Of a stretch of 64,000 bases of DNA, positions 62,740 through 64,000 are shown one piece after another; the first letter of the stretch is position 1, and the number at the start of each line of letters is the position of its first letter. The DNA is from Ooceraea biroi (taxonomy: Eukaryota > Arthropoda > Insecta > Hymenoptera > Formicidae). Location: NCBI RefSeq assembly GCF_003672135.1, contig NC_039514.1:4650001-4714000 (forward strand). The letters are read 5' to 3'. The notes under the pieces were generated by a model. It made no database searches. It was not told the DNA's origin and worked only from the letters and a program-made list of their open reading frames with translations. Position numbers and translations under genes: made by a program.

Positions 62740-64000
62740 GAAATTTAAATATTACTTTTTAAAATCATTTTAATAATTAAACTGCTAAAACGCGCGGAAT
62801 TGAGAATCAGAGTTTTTCTTTTAAGGTTTTTATTTTATTTTATTTTTTTTAATATAACAGACATAAATTGATTACGACGTATGAAAAGAGGTCAGGGAGA
62901 AGTACTTTGACGTAAATGTACGAAGTAAAAAAATTCAATTTTAAGGGGTAGTGGAGGGGGTAAATAGAAAAGCATTAGTTTTTCGATACTTATCCGTACA
63001 CAGCTTTGCAGACATATAAAAGAGATGCAACTCTTGTATCAACTTTTTTTTTATATCTTTCCACCGTTTGGCAGTTATTTCGCAAAATAGAAATACCTAT
63101 ATTTTTCTTCAAGGGGTGATTTCACCCCCTTGAATTGTAATTCAGCATGAAAAAAAATAGTTTTATGTTACGGATAAACTACTCTATATGCACACAAAGT
63201 TTCAGAATTTTTTGAATTTCCGGGTTGGCTAACCTTCCTTGTGAGATAATTGTGTCATGTCTTCACTACTAGTATTTGACTATATCAACGAGTCCCTGAG
63301 CCAAATAATGCGAGAGGGAGTAATCCCCAAGTCTTCGAAAGATTTCCATGTCATACTCAACCAGTAAAGCGTATAGTGAAACTTGTGACAGAGGCTTCAA
63401 GTCATCCGCCCTGAAATAGGGAACGGTTTCATTCATGCCACTCTTGACTCCCGTCAAAAAATGCTCCTGTTTGAGCATAAGTCCGATTATTAAATCAACT
63501 TTCTTCCTGATTATGACAATCCTCCGATTTTGACAATTTCCCCGATTTTGTCTTTAAAATCCACAAGATAGGATTGGTTGCGATGGGCTTGAGAGAAACT
63601 CCCCATACAGCCACCTTCACGTGGTGAATTCTGCGTTATACTAAAGAGGTGAGCGAAGGGCTGCACATAAACCGGAAGCACAAATACATGAAAGTCATGT
63701 AAACGTTAATTAAACACTGATTTTCATGAATATTATCATTCCAATAAACCATTCTACAGCGTACCTCACATGCTATGAGACGGTAATTCTAGATGTTTGT
63801 AGACGCACGAAAGCCTCAATATAAGAATATTTAAGCAAAGAACGGAAGAAATGAGTGTTCATCGTACGATCGATTCACTTTCAACGTCATCATCGTGAGA
63901 ACTTAATCTGATTTTTCTTCCCCATGCGAGATCTCTTTGCGTGTCCGTGTATATAATGTAGTTGTCGTCAATCGTGTTTTATACTTTTAGATTATTTCAC

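Larger units (their letters stand above)
59031..64000 (-). mobile_element. Large DNA transposon with inverted repeats of about 1 kb, right end beyond window
   Basis: 59031-60085 is the reverse complement of about 62740-64000 apart from small insertions. Shared blocks are GTGAAATAATCTAAAAGTAT, AGCAAAGAACGGAAGAAATG, TCTAGATGTTTGTAGACGC, AAACGCGCGGAATTGAGAAT and GGGGTAGTGGAGGGGGTAAA. The right arm has an extra segment of about 95 bp (63865-63960) and another near 63245-63400. A DDE transposase relic lies between the arms on the minus strand. The left border is the limit of detectable pairing; the true ends are not confirmed. Confidence 0.75.

Overview
This is a eukaryotic, AT-rich, intron-bearing stretch of insect DNA. 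An ant, or another hymenopteran with an expanded odorant-receptor family, is my best inference. The grounds are a spliced odorant-receptor gene of the type expanded in ants, BEL/Pao, mariner and Penelope-like elements, and a (TTAGG)n telomere-type motif. I saw no operons, ribosome binding sites or other prokaryotic signals. Host coding sequence is scarce: five exons of an odorant receptor (3274-8153, minus), one exon of a dynein heavy chain (54792-55197, minus) and one possible terminal exon of unknown identity (38173-38422, minus). Almost everything else is a deeply nested graveyard of transposable elements. LAYOUT. 1-1.7 kb: degenerate 3' half of a BEL/Pao element. 1.7-3.2 kb: nested inverted repeats with two small MITEs, one with a perfect 9-bp target duplication. 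3.2-8.2 kb: odorant-receptor exons 1-5; intron 3 is inflated by a Foldback-like element with minisatellite arms and by a mauritiana-type mariner. 8.6-10 kb: palindromic family 'FB2' carrying Penelope-like (PLE) fragments. 10-12.1 kb: DD41D Tc1/mariner element. 12.1-14.3 kb: two head-to-head PLE copies. 14,321-31,269: a hAT-type element with an 8-bp target duplication that splits the second PLE copy. It contains BEL/Pao debris, an intact DD41D transposase gene, a tandem satellite encoding a hammerhead-type ribozyme fold, two non-LTR retrotransposons (one inserted in the tail of the other) and a Ty3/gypsy element. 31.3-32.3 kb: the other half of the split PLE. 32.7-35.3 kb: minus-strand gypsy-type gag with a tRNA-Pro-type primer binding site. 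36-38.5 kb: trinucleotide minisatellite, MITE and a near-perfect 1.1-kb FB2 palindrome. 38.5-43 kb: mellifera-type mariner, then a PLE itself interrupted by another mariner. 43-48.3 kb: an FB2 copy loaded with a deletion-derivative transposon and an apparently full-length RTE-like LINE (1035-aa ORF, 13-bp target duplication). 48.7-51.5 kb: 124-bp satellite split by a purine-rich LINE derivative with a 16-bp target duplication. 51.8-53.2 kb: a third PLE family. 54-57.6 kb: dynein exon, piggyBac-type elements and another palindromic element. 59-64 kb: a transposon with terminal inverted repeats of about 1 kb and a broken DDE transposase, cut by the window edge. HOW IT WORKS TOGETHER. The order of insertions can be read from target duplications and interrupted frames. 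Most elements are dead; the DD41D transposase (16497-17561) and the RTE-like LINE (44673-47780) are open and look youngest. The most unusual signal is a complete three-way hammerhead ribozyme architecture on the minus strand at 18443-18513, with perfectly complementary loops, sitting in a tandem repeat of about 374 bp. All identifications come from reading the sequence and recalled family motifs; no database search was run.
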